DNA from: Akkermansiaceae bacterium UBA1315
GTDB lineage: Bacteria; Verrucomicrobiota; Verrucomicrobiia; Verrucomicrobiales; Akkermansiaceae
Direction: 5' to 3'
Assembly (NCBI GenBank): GCA_002307065.1
Contig: DBTN01000009.1
Coordinates: 51,025 to 115,024, forward strand
DNA: 64,000 bases
Part shown: positions 34,133 to 43,365 of the stretch, piece by piece
Layout of the letters: every line of letters begins with the position of its first letter
Position numbering within the stretch: position 1 is the first letter of the stretch
The notes under the pieces: generated by a model
Told to the model about the DNA's origin: nothing
Database searches by the model: none
The model's input: only the letters and a program-made list of their open reading frames with translations
Translations under genes and position numbers: made by a program

Positions 34133-35238
34133 CGTGGAATTCGGTAAGAATTGAGCAATAGGGTCTCGAAGGGCATCGAGATCATCTTTTGGGAAAATCG
34201 ACCGGGCGCGAGGTGGTCGTCGTAGTAGGTTTTTACGCCTTTTTTCAGCCGCAAGATTTCCGAGGCGTCCAGGGTTTGGAGGTGGGAAACGACGCTTCGC
34301 AAGGAGCTTTCGTCGTCAAAAGATAAACAATTCACTCCATCTTCCAGCGGCGGGCTGAGGTAGCGTGCATATTGGAGAATAGGAATGGTGCCTGCGGCGA
34401 GTGCTTCGATGAGGTTGTGGCACAGCGGCATCCCTACGCCAGGACAGGCGAGGAAAAAGTCGGCTTTTGAAAGCGCGTCTAACCATCGGTCAGGTGGGAT
34501 TTTGCAAATCTGCGTTTCGCACAACACAAAGAGGTGGGGTTCATCCGACTCCAGCCATTGGATTGCAGAGGGCGGGCGGAAAATCTTGGACTCGCTGATT
34601 TTTTCCCGCACCACCGTTAACATTTCACGGCGGGTGAGCATGCGATACACTTCGCCGATGACATTCTTGTCGTATTTTCCCTCGGAGGTATTTCCGCCGA
34701 AGAAAAGGCGTGCCGGACGTTTTGCGCCAAGTTCGTAAGCGTAGGGCAACCGGTTCTGAGCAGCGATTTGCGGATGGACAAAGACGGGGAATGCCAGCTC
34801 CGACGGTTGGGTGGCGATCCGGTTTTGGTAGTCGATCCGAATGATTTTAGAAGCCAGCGAGGGAGATGGATCGAGAGTGTCCGTCAGCCATACAAAAGGT
34901 TCGTCAAGAACCTCCAGCGAAGGGATCACACCGAATCGTTCACCAAGCAGGAGGGATTTGTTGCGGCTGATGCCAAAGGTCGAAAGCGTCACTCGATGAG
35001 CAACAAAAACCGGAAAGTATTCCGCATCGATCAGGTCTTGGACGAGACTGAAGTAATATCTTCCTCCGACCGCATCGATCGCCGGATTGGAAAAATCGCA
35101 GACGACGATTGGTTCTCCCGCTTTTCGTTGGCTTAATCCACGCGCCGTGAGTTCGCGATAGGCCTTTCGATAGGCGGGCCTGAGATAAGGACGGATCCGC
35201 CTGAACCAGGCCTCGGCGCGTTTGCCGATCGATTTCAC
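34129..35238 (-). CDS. Glycan-locus protein, exostosin/GT-B-like, not assigned
   Basis: A protein of about 369 residues in the middle of the leftward glycosyltransferase unit. The C-terminal part (FFLACPGVGMPLCHNLIEALAAGTIPIL, split around residues 275-302, then GVNCLSFDDE) looks like the donor-binding half of exostosin-like or GT4-like transferases. The N-terminal half is not recognised. The start is set at GTG 35238, where it overlaps the upstream stop (GTGA); a GTG at 35274 in the same frame would add 12 residues. Its downstream ATGA overlap with the GT8 gene supports a joint role in the same glycan. Confidence 0.65.
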   Translation of the reverse strand: MKSIGKRAEAWFRRIRPYLRPAYRKAYRELTARGLSQRKAGEPIVVCDFSNPAIDAVGGRYYFSLVQDLIDAEYFPVFVAHRVTLSTFGISRNKSLLLGERFGVIPSLEVLDEPFVWLTDTLDPSPSLASKIIRIDYQNRIATQPSELAFPVFVHPQIAAQNRLPYAYELGAKRPARLFFGGNTSEGKYDKNVIGEVYRMLTRREMLTVVREKISESKIFRPPSAIQWLESDEPHLFVLCETQICKIPPDRWLDALSKADFFLACPGVGMPLCHNLIEALAAGTIPILQYARYLSPPLEDGVNCLSFDDESSLRSVVSHLQTLDASEILRLKKGVKTYYDDHLAPGRFSQKMISMPFETLLLNSYRIPR

Positions 35239-36056
35239 GATTGCGGCGTTTTCTGGATTCCGTTCGCGCACCACACGCTACCGGTCATGACGACCTGATC
35301 GCGGATGGCTTGGTTCTTTTTCATCGTCTCAGGCGTTTTGTATCCACGCTTGTGGTCCAAATGTAGCACGATCGCCTGGTTGCGGATTTGCACGCCGGTG
35401 ATGCCACGATTGGCAAGGCGCTCGCCCAGTTCACGGTCCGCGCCGCCGTACTGCATGTCCTCGTTAAATCCGTTTACAGCGATTAAATCTTCCGTCCAGC
35501 CTGAAGCGTTGCAGTTATTCCAAGTGGGTTTCGTGGGAGTGATCGCATCCATCACACGGCCAAGGAATGGGGACAGAGCGACGCGGACGGTTGGTGAGAT
35601 TTCCCGCAAGCCATGGTCTCTCAGATAGCCCGCGTCAAAGATCACTCCGGTTTGGATATCGTCGAGGGTGATCGCCTTGCTGAGCGCCATGGGCAGCTTG
35701 CAATAGCCGCCTGAAAGAAACGTTTTGGGCGAAGCATACTTTGCATGGACGGCCAGGAAATCCTCTCGAGGAATGCAATCGCCATCGGTCATCACCAGAT
35801 AGTCGTGCGCGACTTTTTGCAACGCCACATTTAAAATGGTCTGCCGACGGTAGCCGAGGTCTTCGTGCCACACGCGGGTGACCGGGAACCATGCCAACGG
35901 GCGAAATCGATCGATCACCTCTGTCGTCCGTTCATCGGATCCATCGTCTGCGATCAGGATTTCGAATTCGCGATGGGTCTGTTGCAGATAGCCATGCAAG
36001 ACTTTTTCCAGCCACTCTGGCTGGTTGTAAGTGCTGATGACCACGGATAATTTCAT
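35235..36056 (-). CDS. Family 2 glycosyltransferase with GT7-type C-terminus
   Basis: A 273-residue GT-A enzyme. It opens MKLSVVISTYNQPEWLEKVL and carries ILIADDGSDERT (about 33-44) and LVMTDGDCIPRED (about 87-99) as donor and metal motifs. Near residues 190-215 it has GWTEDLIAVNGFNEDMQYGGADRELGERL in pieces, the N-G-F-x-E-x-x-x-G-x-x-D-x-E motif of galactosyltransferase-type C-termini. It is the first gene of the 33.1-36.1 kb leftward unit. The start is ATG 36056; the longer frame to 36107 has no support. Confidence 0.92.
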   Translation of the reverse strand: MKLSVVISTYNQPEWLEKVLHGYLQQTHREFEILIADDGSDERTTEVIDRFRPLAWFPVTRVWHEDLGYRRQTILNVALQKVAHDYLVMTDGDCIPREDFLAVHAKYASPKTFLSGGYCKLPMALSKAITLDDIQTGVIFDAGYLRDHGLREISPTVRVALSPFLGRVMDAITPTKPTWNNCNASGWTEDLIAVNGFNEDMQYGGADRELGERLANRGITGVQIRNQAIVLHLDHKRGYKTPETMKKNQAIRDQVVMTGSVWCANGIQKTPQS

Positions 36057-36145
36057 GGAAAAACCTATAAATGCTAGCCAATTGGGGTCAAGGGCGTCTT
36101 TTCCCACGGGGCACCCTAGGCATCCGCGATTCCTTCAACAAGCTG

Positions 36146-36853
36146 CTAGTTCGGCGTCGTCCGCCTTGCCAGGGTTAGAGCGAATCCGAGGACCCCGATG
36201 AAGATCAGGTAGCAGGCGAGCAGCTCCAGATAGCTTTTGCAGATTTTCGGGATGTCCGGGTGGAATGCTCCTTCGCCGAGTGAGGCTTTCCAAAAGCGCG
36301 AGCTTCCGATCACCCGGTTAAAAACGTAGAGAATCAGCAGCGCGGCTCCGATCAGGCCGCTTGAGGCGTGGTCACCGATGGTTAGAAAAAAGCGGGTCAT
36401 GACGCGCCGATGGCGAAAACCGGTGATCAGCGCGAGCAGAAGGATGACGCCCACGACCCATTTTTCCGGGAAGGGCCAGCCGAGGATCCCCGAGACGAAG
36501 TCTTCGATCTCACCGACAAAGGCGGCGATCAGGCCGAGCGCGAGCACCCTGCAAACCGGTCGATAAAATCCGCTGTGTGGCGATGCGCCGAGGATCACGG
36601 TGGCGGCGGCGGCGAGCAGTGCGGCTTGCAAGAGCTCGACCGTTCCCTGCTCGATCGGTGCCGATCCACGATTTGGCAGCCATGCGGGGAGCAAAATGGC
36701 AATCGAGCCCGCACAGATGAGCACGGTCCTGACGAGGATCCGTGTCCATGAAGAATCCGACGGGGTGTTGAGGGTCTTGCTGGGCACTGCGGATTTTTTA
36801 CCGGGCTCGTCATTTTCATGCAAGACCGATACCTTTCGTGGGGTTCTTTCCAC
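36146..36853 (-). CDS. Polytopic membrane protein of unknown function
   Basis: A predicted inner-membrane protein with a polar, basic N-terminal region followed by six hydrophobic segments (for example ILVRTVLICAGSIAILLPAWL, VVGVILLLALITGF, GLIGAALLILYVFNRVIG, and a C-terminal LLACYLIFIGVLGFALTL). A conserved family was not recognised. The start is uncertain. The open frame extends to ATG 36955, which would overlap the divergent TPR gene by 29 bp, so GTG 36853 is preferred; a TTG at 36823 is also possible. Its location next to glycan genes does not by itself define a role. Confidence 0.6.
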   Translation of the reverse strand: MERTPRKVSVLHENDEPGKKSAVPSKTLNTPSDSSWTRILVRTVLICAGSIAILLPAWLPNRGSAPIEQGTVELLQAALLAAAATVILGASPHSGFYRPVCRVLALGLIAAFVGEIEDFVSGILGWPFPEKWVVGVILLLALITGFRHRRVMTRFFLTIGDHASSGLIGAALLILYVFNRVIGSSRFWKASLGEGAFHPDIPKICKSYLELLACYLIFIGVLGFALTLARRTTPN

Positions 36854-36926
36854 TCGGTCGTTCCCGCTTGCGGAGTCGCGCGGGTGGCGCTTCTTTGGGG
36901 AGAGGAACGTTTCCGAAAATCCTGTT

Positions 36927-39900
36927 ATGAAATTCTGTGCTACGGCCGCGCCCATTTTTGGCGGATTTTTTGTATCGTTGGTTCTCGCGGTACCTGCCGC
37001 GGCCGACGAGCGTTTGGAGCTCGGAACGGTTGTCGAGAAATCGCTTGAAGCGATGGAAGAGCAGAATTGGGAGGCGGCTTTGAGTTCGCTTCAGATCGCG
37101 ATCGACCGGTTTGGAACGGCGGATCCTTTTAAAAACTTCGGACCACAGTTCGGGGTGATTTATTATCGCAAGGGGCTTTGCGAAATGAAGTTGCAGCGTT
37201 GGGAAGACGCGATGCAGTCGTTCGAAATCTGTTACCGAGATTTCCCGAATCCTCCGGGGCTGATCGAGGGTGGAAATGGTTACCAGATCCTTGCGCTGCT
37301 CAAACGGGGCGAGGCGGCGATGGGTGCCGGGCAGTGGGAGCTGGCGCTGCGGCAGTTCAAAAAATTTTCCGACGAACGGGACCGCGAGCGTGACAGCTAT
37401 CCGAAGGGTTCTTTTTTCATCAATCTCGCGATCTGCAATTACAAGCTCGGCAGGATTCCTGCGGGAAACGAAAATCTGGAAATCGCCATCCGCAACAAAA
37501 GCGTATTTCCGACGCCCGACGTCGGGATCGTCGCCGGTTTCCAGGCATTGGTCGGCGCGGTGATCGAGCAGCGCAACGAACAGGCATTGCTCGACTTCGT
37601 CGAAATGAACCGTGGCGAGATCATCATCGATCCCTACGAGATGCATGAATTTTCCAAAGTCTTCATGAAACTCGCGACCGACGCTGTCGCGGCGAATATG
37701 GAGCGTTCCGCGTGGGTGCTTTATCAATTGGTTCCGGCGACCGAGGCGGCGATCGATGACACACGCAGTCGGCTCACCGCGATGGGAAATGCTCCTGAGT
37801 TGAGAGACGGGCCACGTTTGATCGTTCGTGAAAATCTCCAACGCAATCTTGCCGCGCTTGAGGCGGAATATCGTGGACCGGAGGCAGCGGAGATTATTCA
37901 GCTCGGAGCGACTGCATTTCTTCAGGAAAAATCGGGAAACCTGCGCGGAGCCTACGCGGCGTATCGCCAGTTGGAGCGCTATTATCCAGCCGCGGCGAAG
38001 CGGGAGAACTATCTTTCGAATCTGATCCGGCTGGGCGAACGGCTTGGGGAAAATGCTTCGGCGATCGGTGAGGATGTCGCAAAATTGCTGACCGAGTTTC
38101 CGAAGTCGTCGGATGCGGCGGCGGCCCAACGTTCACGGCTTACCGCGCTCTTTCACGATCGCGACTATCAACAATGCGTTGCGCTTACCGAGCCCATGTT
38201 GGCGGCGTTAAAATCGGGAAGTGCGGATCATGACTTATCTTTATATATCCTCGCCGGATCTTATCATTATCTTGGAAGTTATGACAAAGCTCAGCCGTTG
38301 CTGGAGCAGCATGCCTCGACCTATCCGGAAAGTCCCTACGCGCAATCGGTCGATTATTTCCGCGCGTCAAATCTTGTTAAACTCCAACGTTGGAGCGAGG
38401 CGGTGCCGTTGCTGGACGAGTTCATCAAAAAATACCCGCGAAAAGAGGGGAACGTTTTTCTTCCCTACGCGCTCTATGATCGAGCGATTGCTCAAGAGGC
38501 GGAAGGGCATGACGGACTGGCACTGGAATCACTCGCGCGATTGACCGGAGAATTTCCCGAGACCCCGGTGCTGGAGACGGCATTTCTTCTTCGGGGAAAG
38601 CTTGAGGAAAAAACCGGTCAGCGGGAGGCGGCGGAAAAATCCTATCTTCGCGCCTTGGAGGTCGCCGAGAAACGCAAGAACCGGGAAGTCGCCGGGGAGG
38701 TTTTATTTCGGTTGGTATCGATGCTTGGGCAGAAAAACCCGGGAGAAGGAAACGTTTCTCGATGGAAGGATGCGATTCCCTATGCCGACCGGTTTTGGGA
38801 AAAGTATGGTGAAGATTCACCCTATCAAACTCAGATGGCCGTTGCTCAGGCGCATGCCTTTTACGCCGCCGGACGGGGAGAACAGGCGCTGAAACATCTT
38901 TATCATGTCATCACCGAGATGGTGAAAATGCCAGGGACTCCCGGTTTGGAAGCGGCGATTGGATTTTATAGCTCGGTGTATTTGGAGAAGCATACTCCGG
39001 ATCAACTGAAGACGCATTTTGAACATTTTTCTGAAATTCCGGAAACTCAGAGAAGCGCTCGCGCATGGTTACGGATGGCGGTGATCCGTGCTTATGAAAA
39101 CGTCGCAAATCGCTCGACGGACGAAGCGGAGAGACGCGCGGCGGAGGAAAAGCTCGCGGAACTTTTTCCCAAACTCGTGTCCGATTTCGTGCCGGCGGAT
39201 CTAACAGAAGAGACGTTGATCCGGCTGGCCGATTATTACCGGGTGAAAACTTCGACGCCCCGGCAGGCGTTGCCCTTTTATGATGAGGTGCTGAGTCGCG
39301 AAGATTCGACTCACCGGTTTGTCGCGCTGCTCGGTCGCGGTGACGTTTCGATTCGCTCGGGATCGCCTGACGATTTGGCGAAGGGACTGGCGGATTTTGA
39401 AACGGTTTATCGCGAATCAAAAGACCCTGGAGAGCGGGATCTGGCGCTTTTCCGGTTGGTGGAAATTCATCGTGCCAAGCGCGATTTCACGAAAACGGCG
39501 GAGTTGGCAAAAGCCTATCTCGAGCAGGGAGATCGAACGAAAACCAGTTACGCCGCAGAGGTGGGAATGATCTGGGCGGATGCATTGCAGGAAACCGGCA
39601 AGGTGGATGACGCGATCGAGATGTATGAAAAAATCTGGACCGGAAATCTGGAAGCGATCGGTCTTTCCGCGCAAGCGGTGAAACGCTGGATGGGTTTGTT
39701 ATGGGAACGCAATGGTGCGGCACAGGGGGGAAATCTTTCCGACCGGCAAACGGCCTTTGACGGAGGCATGCGGTATCTGAATCTAACAGCGGGCTTCAAG
39801 GAAAAGGCCGACGGCGAGCGGCTGGAGCGCTGGAAAGATGTGGAGGCCCAAGTTGAAACGTACCGAACCGATCCGACGATTCAATCGCTGCCGCTGAATG

Positions 39901-39935
39901 AGATGAACTCCCAACCCGTAAAACCCGTCCGATGA
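36927..39935 (+). CDS. Large exported tetratricopeptide-repeat protein
   Basis: A 1002-residue protein with a signal peptide (MKFCATAAPIFGGFFVSLVLAVPAAA). Almost the whole mature part is built of TPR-like helical pairs: the pattern W-x2-A-x-x-S/P-x-x-x-x-I-x-x-F/Y is seen at about residues 55-70, 90-105, 130-150, 335-355, 440-460, 480-500, 540-560 and 855-880. Such proteins act as periplasmic scaffolds, for example in envelope assembly or motility. No enzymatic motif is visible. The start is ATG 36927; the longer frame to 36600 is antisense to the membrane-protein gene. It overlaps the next gene by ATGA. Confidence 0.85.
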   Translation: MKFCATAAPIFGGFFVSLVLAVPAAADERLELGTVVEKSLEAMEEQNWEAALSSLQIAIDRFGTADPFKNFGPQFGVIYYRKGLCEMKLQRWEDAMQSFEICYRDFPNPPGLIEGGNGYQILALLKRGEAAMGAGQWELALRQFKKFSDERDRERDSYPKGSFFINLAICNYKLGRIPAGNENLEIAIRNKSVFPTPDVGIVAGFQALVGAVIEQRNEQALLDFVEMNRGEIIIDPYEMHEFSKVFMKLATDAVAANMERSAWVLYQLVPATEAAIDDTRSRLTAMGNAPELRDGPRLIVRENLQRNLAALEAEYRGPEAAEIIQLGATAFLQEKSGNLRGAYAAYRQLERYYPAAAKRENYLSNLIRLGERLGENASAIGEDVAKLLTEFPKSSDAAAAQRSRLTALFHDRDYQQCVALTEPMLAALKSGSADHDLSLYILAGSYHYLGSYDKAQPLLEQHASTYPESPYAQSVDYFRASNLVKLQRWSEAVPLLDEFIKKYPRKEGNVFLPYALYDRAIAQEAEGHDGLALESLARLTGEFPETPVLETAFLLRGKLEEKTGQREAAEKSYLRALEVAEKRKNREVAGEVLFRLVSMLGQKNPGEGNVSRWKDAIPYADRFWEKYGEDSPYQTQMAVAQAHAFYAAGRGEQALKHLYHVITEMVKMPGTPGLEAAIGFYSSVYLEKHTPDQLKTHFEHFSEIPETQRSARAWLRMAVIRAYENVANRSTDEAERRAAEEKLAELFPKLVSDFVPADLTEETLIRLADYYRVKTSTPRQALPFYDEVLSREDSTHRFVALLGRGDVSIRSGSPDDLAKGLADFETVYRESKDPGERDLALFRLVEIHRAKRDFTKTAELAKAYLEQGDRTKTSYAAEVGMIWADALQETGKVDDAIEMYEKIWTGNLEAIGLSAQAVKRWMGLLWERNGAAQGGNLSDRQTAFDGGMRYLNLTAGFKEKADGERLERWKDVEAQVETYRTDPTIQSLPLNEMNSQPVKPVR

Positions 39936-40846
39936 ATTTCCTCATGATTGCATTCGTGGCTTTGTACGGTTGCCTGGCGGTACGCGCTGAGGAATCGAAG
40001 TCGAATTTTCAAGCGGCTGCACGGTTGATAGAGGCGGATGGGAGTTCCAAACCGGTTTGGATCAAAGAGGCGGAGGCAGGCATCTTGCGATTCGTGGAAG
40101 ATGAAACGTCCTCCGTGATCCATGAGATAGGGATCAAGGATGTGGCTTCCGTTTATTTTTTGGAGCCAGGCGATTATGCGCAGGCGATCGATCTGTATCA
40201 GGCGCGGAAATATGAACCGGCAAAGGAAAAATTCATCGCCATTAAAAATCATTACAAACCGGTTGAGTCGTTGCCGAACAATTACTCAACGCTTGCGGCG
40301 TTTTACGAAATGGAATGTTTGCGGAAGCTTGGGGACCTCGACGGCGTCGCTTATGTTTTACAGGGATTCAAAAAGGAATCGCTGACCCGTGATCACCATT
40401 TGCGGCAGCTTGAAATGTATATCTTCTGGGAGGCCGCGCGGACGAAAAGCTGGGACCGGTTGGACGCGATGGCGAAGGAGCGCGAAAAAGAGCGCTTGCC
40501 CGGTTATCAGCGGGCTCAGGTCGCATACTGCCACGCGCTCGCACTGGAGGGATTGGGGAAACCGGATGCCGCTTTGGATCAGTATCAAACCGCGATGACC
40601 GCCGACGCGGGCTCGTCCGAAGATCTCGCCCGGCAATCCGCGCTCAGCATTTTACGAATCCACCAAAACGATCCGCGCGTGAAACAGGCAATCCAAGTCT
40701 GGGGCACCCCGCAGGAAAATCCGAGTGCGCCCGGCGATCAACGTCTGCTGGAGGCCGGAGCGATCGCGAATTTGTTCCAGCTTTCCTTCGGCGCCGGCGT
40801 TGCGCTTCCCGAGGAATACCGGGTGTTTTTGAAATATCACAAGTGA
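39932..40846 (+). CDS. Exported TPR-containing protein
   Basis: A 304-residue protein with a signal peptide (MNFLMIAFVALYGCLAVRAEE). After a beta-rich N-terminal part (about 25-75, with KPVWIKEAEAGILRFVEDETS) come helical repeats, including AIDLYQARKYEPAKEKFIAI (about 88-107) and VAYCHALALEGLGKPDAALDQYQTAM (about 190-215). It is translationally coupled to the large TPR gene (ATGA overlap), so the two proteins probably work together in the periplasm. The family is not recognised. Confidence 0.82.
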   Translation: MNFLMIAFVALYGCLAVRAEESKSNFQAAARLIEADGSSKPVWIKEAEAGILRFVEDETSSVIHEIGIKDVASVYFLEPGDYAQAIDLYQARKYEPAKEKFIAIKNHYKPVESLPNNYSTLAAFYEMECLRKLGDLDGVAYVLQGFKKESLTRDHHLRQLEMYIFWEAARTKSWDRLDAMAKEREKERLPGYQRAQVAYCHALALEGLGKPDAALDQYQTAMTADAGSSEDLARQSALSILRIHQNDPRVKQAIQVWGTPQENPSAPGDQRLLEAGAIANLFQLSFGAGVALPEEYRVFLKYHK

Positions 40847-40850
40847 TCCG

Positions 40851-40982
40851 ATGAATCATGGGTTCGAGTTCACCGCATTGCTGATGCGAGAGGGGAAATG
40901 GCTCGTCGGATTTTCCGACCTTTTGGTGAAAAAACCGGTCGAACCCTGGAAATCCCTGAACCGGGGCGGTGAACTTTTTTGA
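40851..40982 (+). CDS. Possible 43-residue protein
   Basis: A short frame from ATG 40851 to TGA 40982 follows the TPR gene by 4 bp. It reads MNHGFEFTALLMREGKWLVG then FSDLLVKKPVEPWKSLNRGG and ELF, a balanced amino-acid composition with several aromatic residues. Position and spacing suggest a third gene of the TPR operon. The length is too small for a secure call, and the same stretch could simply be the leader region of lpd. Confidence 0.35.
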   Translation: MNHGFEFTALLMREGKWLVGFSDLLVKKPVEPWKSLNRGGELF

Positions 40983-41035
40983 CAATACGGAATCCCGCCC
41001 CCACGCTGCCGCCGAACTCCTGCTCTTTCAAAATC

Positions 41036-42418
41036 ATGGCCTACGATCTCATTGTCATTGGTGGCGGCCCTGCCGGCTACGTCGCCGCTATCCGCGCCGC
41101 TCAACTTGGTAAAAAAGTCGCCTGCGTCGAGGCGGACCGCGCAGGTGGTACCTGCCTCAACTGGGGCTGTATTCCGACAAAAGCTTTGCTGAAAAACGCC
41201 GAGCTTTACCACACGCTCACTCACAAAGCGGCAGAGTTCGGTTTGAAAATCGAAGGCCTTTCGTACGATTGGTCCGCGGTGATCGGGCGCTCGCGCAAAG
41301 TCTCCGAACGCCTCGCTGGCGGGATTGAGTTCCTTTTCAAAAAGAACAAAGTCGACTACGTGCGCGGCATGGGTTCGGTCGAAGGAACCGGTAAAGTCGG
41401 CGTGCAAGCGGCGGACGGTTCCTCGCAAGTTCTTGAAACCAAGGACATTCTGATCGCGACGGGTTGCAAATCCCGCGGCCTTCCTTCTCTTCCCTTCAAC
41501 GGCACTTCGGTGATCGGATCGAAGGAAGCCATGGTGCTGGCGAATCAGCCAAAGGAAATGATCATCATCGGCGCGGGCGCGATCGGCGTGGAATTCGCTT
41601 ACATTTACAATGCTTATGGCACGAAAGTCACGCTCGTCGAAATGGCGCCGCGCATCCTGCCGGTCGAGGACGACGAAGTGGGCGATGCGTTGGAAAAAGC
41701 GCTCATCAAGCAAGGCATCCGCTGCCTGACCAACACCAAGGTCACCGCCACGGTCGATAAAGGCGGCAGCGTCGAAATCACCGTTGAAGGTCCGAAGGAA
41801 AAAGGCGTGCTCACGGCCGATGTTTGCCTCGTGGCGATCGGTATCCAGCCGGTGTTGCCAGGCGGCCAGCAGCCTGAGCTTTCCGACCGCGGTTACATCA
41901 ATGTCGGCGACCGGTATGAAACTTCGATTCCCGGAGTTTACGCTGCCGGTGACATCACGGGTCCTCCATGGCTCGCCCACGTCGCATCGTTCGAAGCGGT
42001 GCAAGCGGTTGAAGGTCTGTATGTCGAGGGTCACAAGCCACGCAAAGTCACGAATTTCCCGGGCTGCACCTACTGCCACCCGCAGGTCGCATCCGTTGGC
42101 AAAACCGAGCGTGCGTTGAAGGAAGAAGGCATCGAATACGTTGTCGGAAAAATTCCTTTCGTCGCCATCGGCAAGGCGATCGCTTCGGGCGAACCGGACG
42201 GTTTTGCGAAATTGCTCTACGGCAAAAAGCACGGCGAACTGCTCGGCGCTCACCTCATTGGTGAAAACGCGACGGAGCTGATTGCGGAAATGGGCCTCGC
42301 GCTCGATCAGGAGCTGACGATCGATGACATCCACGCCACGATCCACGCGCACCCGACGATGTCGGAAGTGATCCATGAAGCGACCCTCGCCGCAGAAGGT
42401 CACGCGATTCACTTTTGA
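41036..42418 (+). CDS. lpd: Dihydrolipoamide dehydrogenase (E3)
   Basis: A 460-residue flavoprotein disulfide reductase that reoxidises the lipoyl arm of E2, passing electrons to NAD. It shows FAD motif GGGPAGYVAAIRAAQLG (9-25), redox Cys40 and Cys45 in GGTCLNWGCIPTKAL, NAD-binding GAGAIGVEFAYIYNAYG (about 178), and the C-terminal active-site HAHPTMSE (about 438-445). The start is ATG 41036; the longer frame has no homology. It lies 35 kb from the E1/E2 genes and probably serves pyruvate dehydrogenase and other lipoyl complexes. A strong terminator follows. Confidence 0.97.
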   Translation: MAYDLIVIGGGPAGYVAAIRAAQLGKKVACVEADRAGGTCLNWGCIPTKALLKNAELYHTLTHKAAEFGLKIEGLSYDWSAVIGRSRKVSERLAGGIEFLFKKNKVDYVRGMGSVEGTGKVGVQAADGSSQVLETKDILIATGCKSRGLPSLPFNGTSVIGSKEAMVLANQPKEMIIIGAGAIGVEFAYIYNAYGTKVTLVEMAPRILPVEDDEVGDALEKALIKQGIRCLTNTKVTATVDKGGSVEITVEGPKEKGVLTADVCLVAIGIQPVLPGGQQPELSDRGYINVGDRYETSIPGVYAAGDITGPPWLAHVASFEAVQAVEGLYVEGHKPRKVTNFPGCTYCHPQVASVGKTERALKEEGIEYVVGKIPFVAIGKAIASGEPDGFAKLLYGKKHGELLGAHLIGENATELIAEMGLALDQELTIDDIHATIHAHPTMSEVIHEATLAAEGHAIHF

Positions 42419-42445
42419 TCGTAAACCGATCTGAGATTCCATTTT

Positions 42446-42485
42446 CCGCCCTCACCGGTTTCACCAGTGAGGGCGGATTTTTTTT
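42446..42485 (+). terminator. Rho-independent terminator of lpd
   Basis: A perfect 10-bp stem (CCGCCCTCAC at 42446-42455 with GTGAGGGCGG at 42467-42476) closes an 11-nt loop and is followed by eight T (42478-42485). The loop contains an ACCGGT-type palindrome, beginning at the last AC of the left arm. Confidence 0.9.
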
Positions 42486-42546
42486 GAGTCGAAACCGGTT
42501 CGGCGAGTCCCGCAGTTGAGGGAAAACGCATTTCCCATCTGCCACC

Positions 42547-43335
42547 TTAGCGGGTGACGCCGCGCTTCGAGCCTTCGATGAAATGGATCAGCTCGGCGAC
42601 TTGAGGGATCGACGCTTCGTGCATTGCTTTCAGCGAGCTGAGTGAGTTCGAAAGATTGCCGTCTTTTTTGAGGAAGAGCTTTTTGTAAGCCGTTTTCAGC
42701 GCGCGGATGTCTTCTTCGGCAAATAACCGGCGCTGCAACCCGATGAGATTGATCCCGCGAGTCGACGCCGGATTTCCATCGACGATCATGAAAGGTGGCA
42801 CATCCTGGACGACCTTGGCGCAACCGCCGATGATCGAGTGTTTTCCGATTCGGCAAAATTGGTGCACGGCGCTGACGCCGGAAACGATCGCGTGATCCTC
42901 AATCGTCACATGGCCGGCGATTCCGACGCTGTTGGACAGGATGATGTGATTGCCGATCTGGCAGTCGTGGGCGACGTGCGAGTAGCAGAGGAAAAGATTG
43001 TTCGAGCCGATGCGTGTCGGGATTTCTCCGTGGGTGCTGCGGTGGACGGTGGTGTTTTCGCGGAACACGTTGTGATCGCCGATTTCGAGAAAAGTTGGCT
43101 CGCCTATGTATTTGAGATCCTGGGTTTTTCCGCCGATCGCCGCGAAGGGGAAGAACTCGTTGTTTTTCCCGATTTTCGATGGACCATCGAGAATCACATG
43201 GGAGTGCAGCACACATTCGTCACCGAGCTCGACGCCGGGTCCGATGATGCAATACGGGCCGATACGGACACGTTCGCCGATTTTGGCGAGAGGAGAAACA
43301 ATGGCAGTCGGATGGATCACGGAGCTATGAGGCAA
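42547..43335 (-). CDS. lpxA: Acyl-ACP--UDP-N-acetylglucosamine O-acyltransferase
   Basis: A 262-residue left-handed parallel beta-helix enzyme that catalyses the first step of lipid A synthesis. The hexapeptide repeats start at about residue 5 (IHPTAIVSPLAKIGERVRIGPYCIIGP in pieces), the catalytic His123 is in HVAHDCQIGNH, and the C-terminal helical domain (about 195-262) contains RRLFAEEDIRALKTAYK. The length is standard. It is not next to lpxD, lpxC, fabZ or lpxB here, so the usual lipid A cluster is split in this genome. The start is ATG 43335, and 31 bp separate it from olsA upstream. Confidence 0.97.
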   Translation of the reverse strand: MPHSSVIHPTAIVSPLAKIGERVRIGPYCIIGPGVELGDECVLHSHVILDGPSKIGKNNEFFPFAAIGGKTQDLKYIGEPTFLEIGDHNVFRENTTVHRSTHGEIPTRIGSNNLFLCYSHVAHDCQIGNHIILSNSVGIAGHVTIEDHAIVSGVSAVHQFCRIGKHSIIGGCAKVVQDVPPFMIVDGNPASTRGINLIGLQRRLFAEEDIRALKTAYKKLFLKKDGNLSNSLSSLKAMHEASIPQVAELIHFIEGSKRGVTR

Positions 43336-43365
43336 AACTCAGCAAGGGATGACGAGTGGAAATTT

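Noticed and set aside
40856..42442. 528-residue minus-strand frame covering lpd
   Set aside because: It is antisense to a complete dihydrolipoamide dehydrogenase and has repetitive Arg/Asp/Phe composition, as expected of a shadow.
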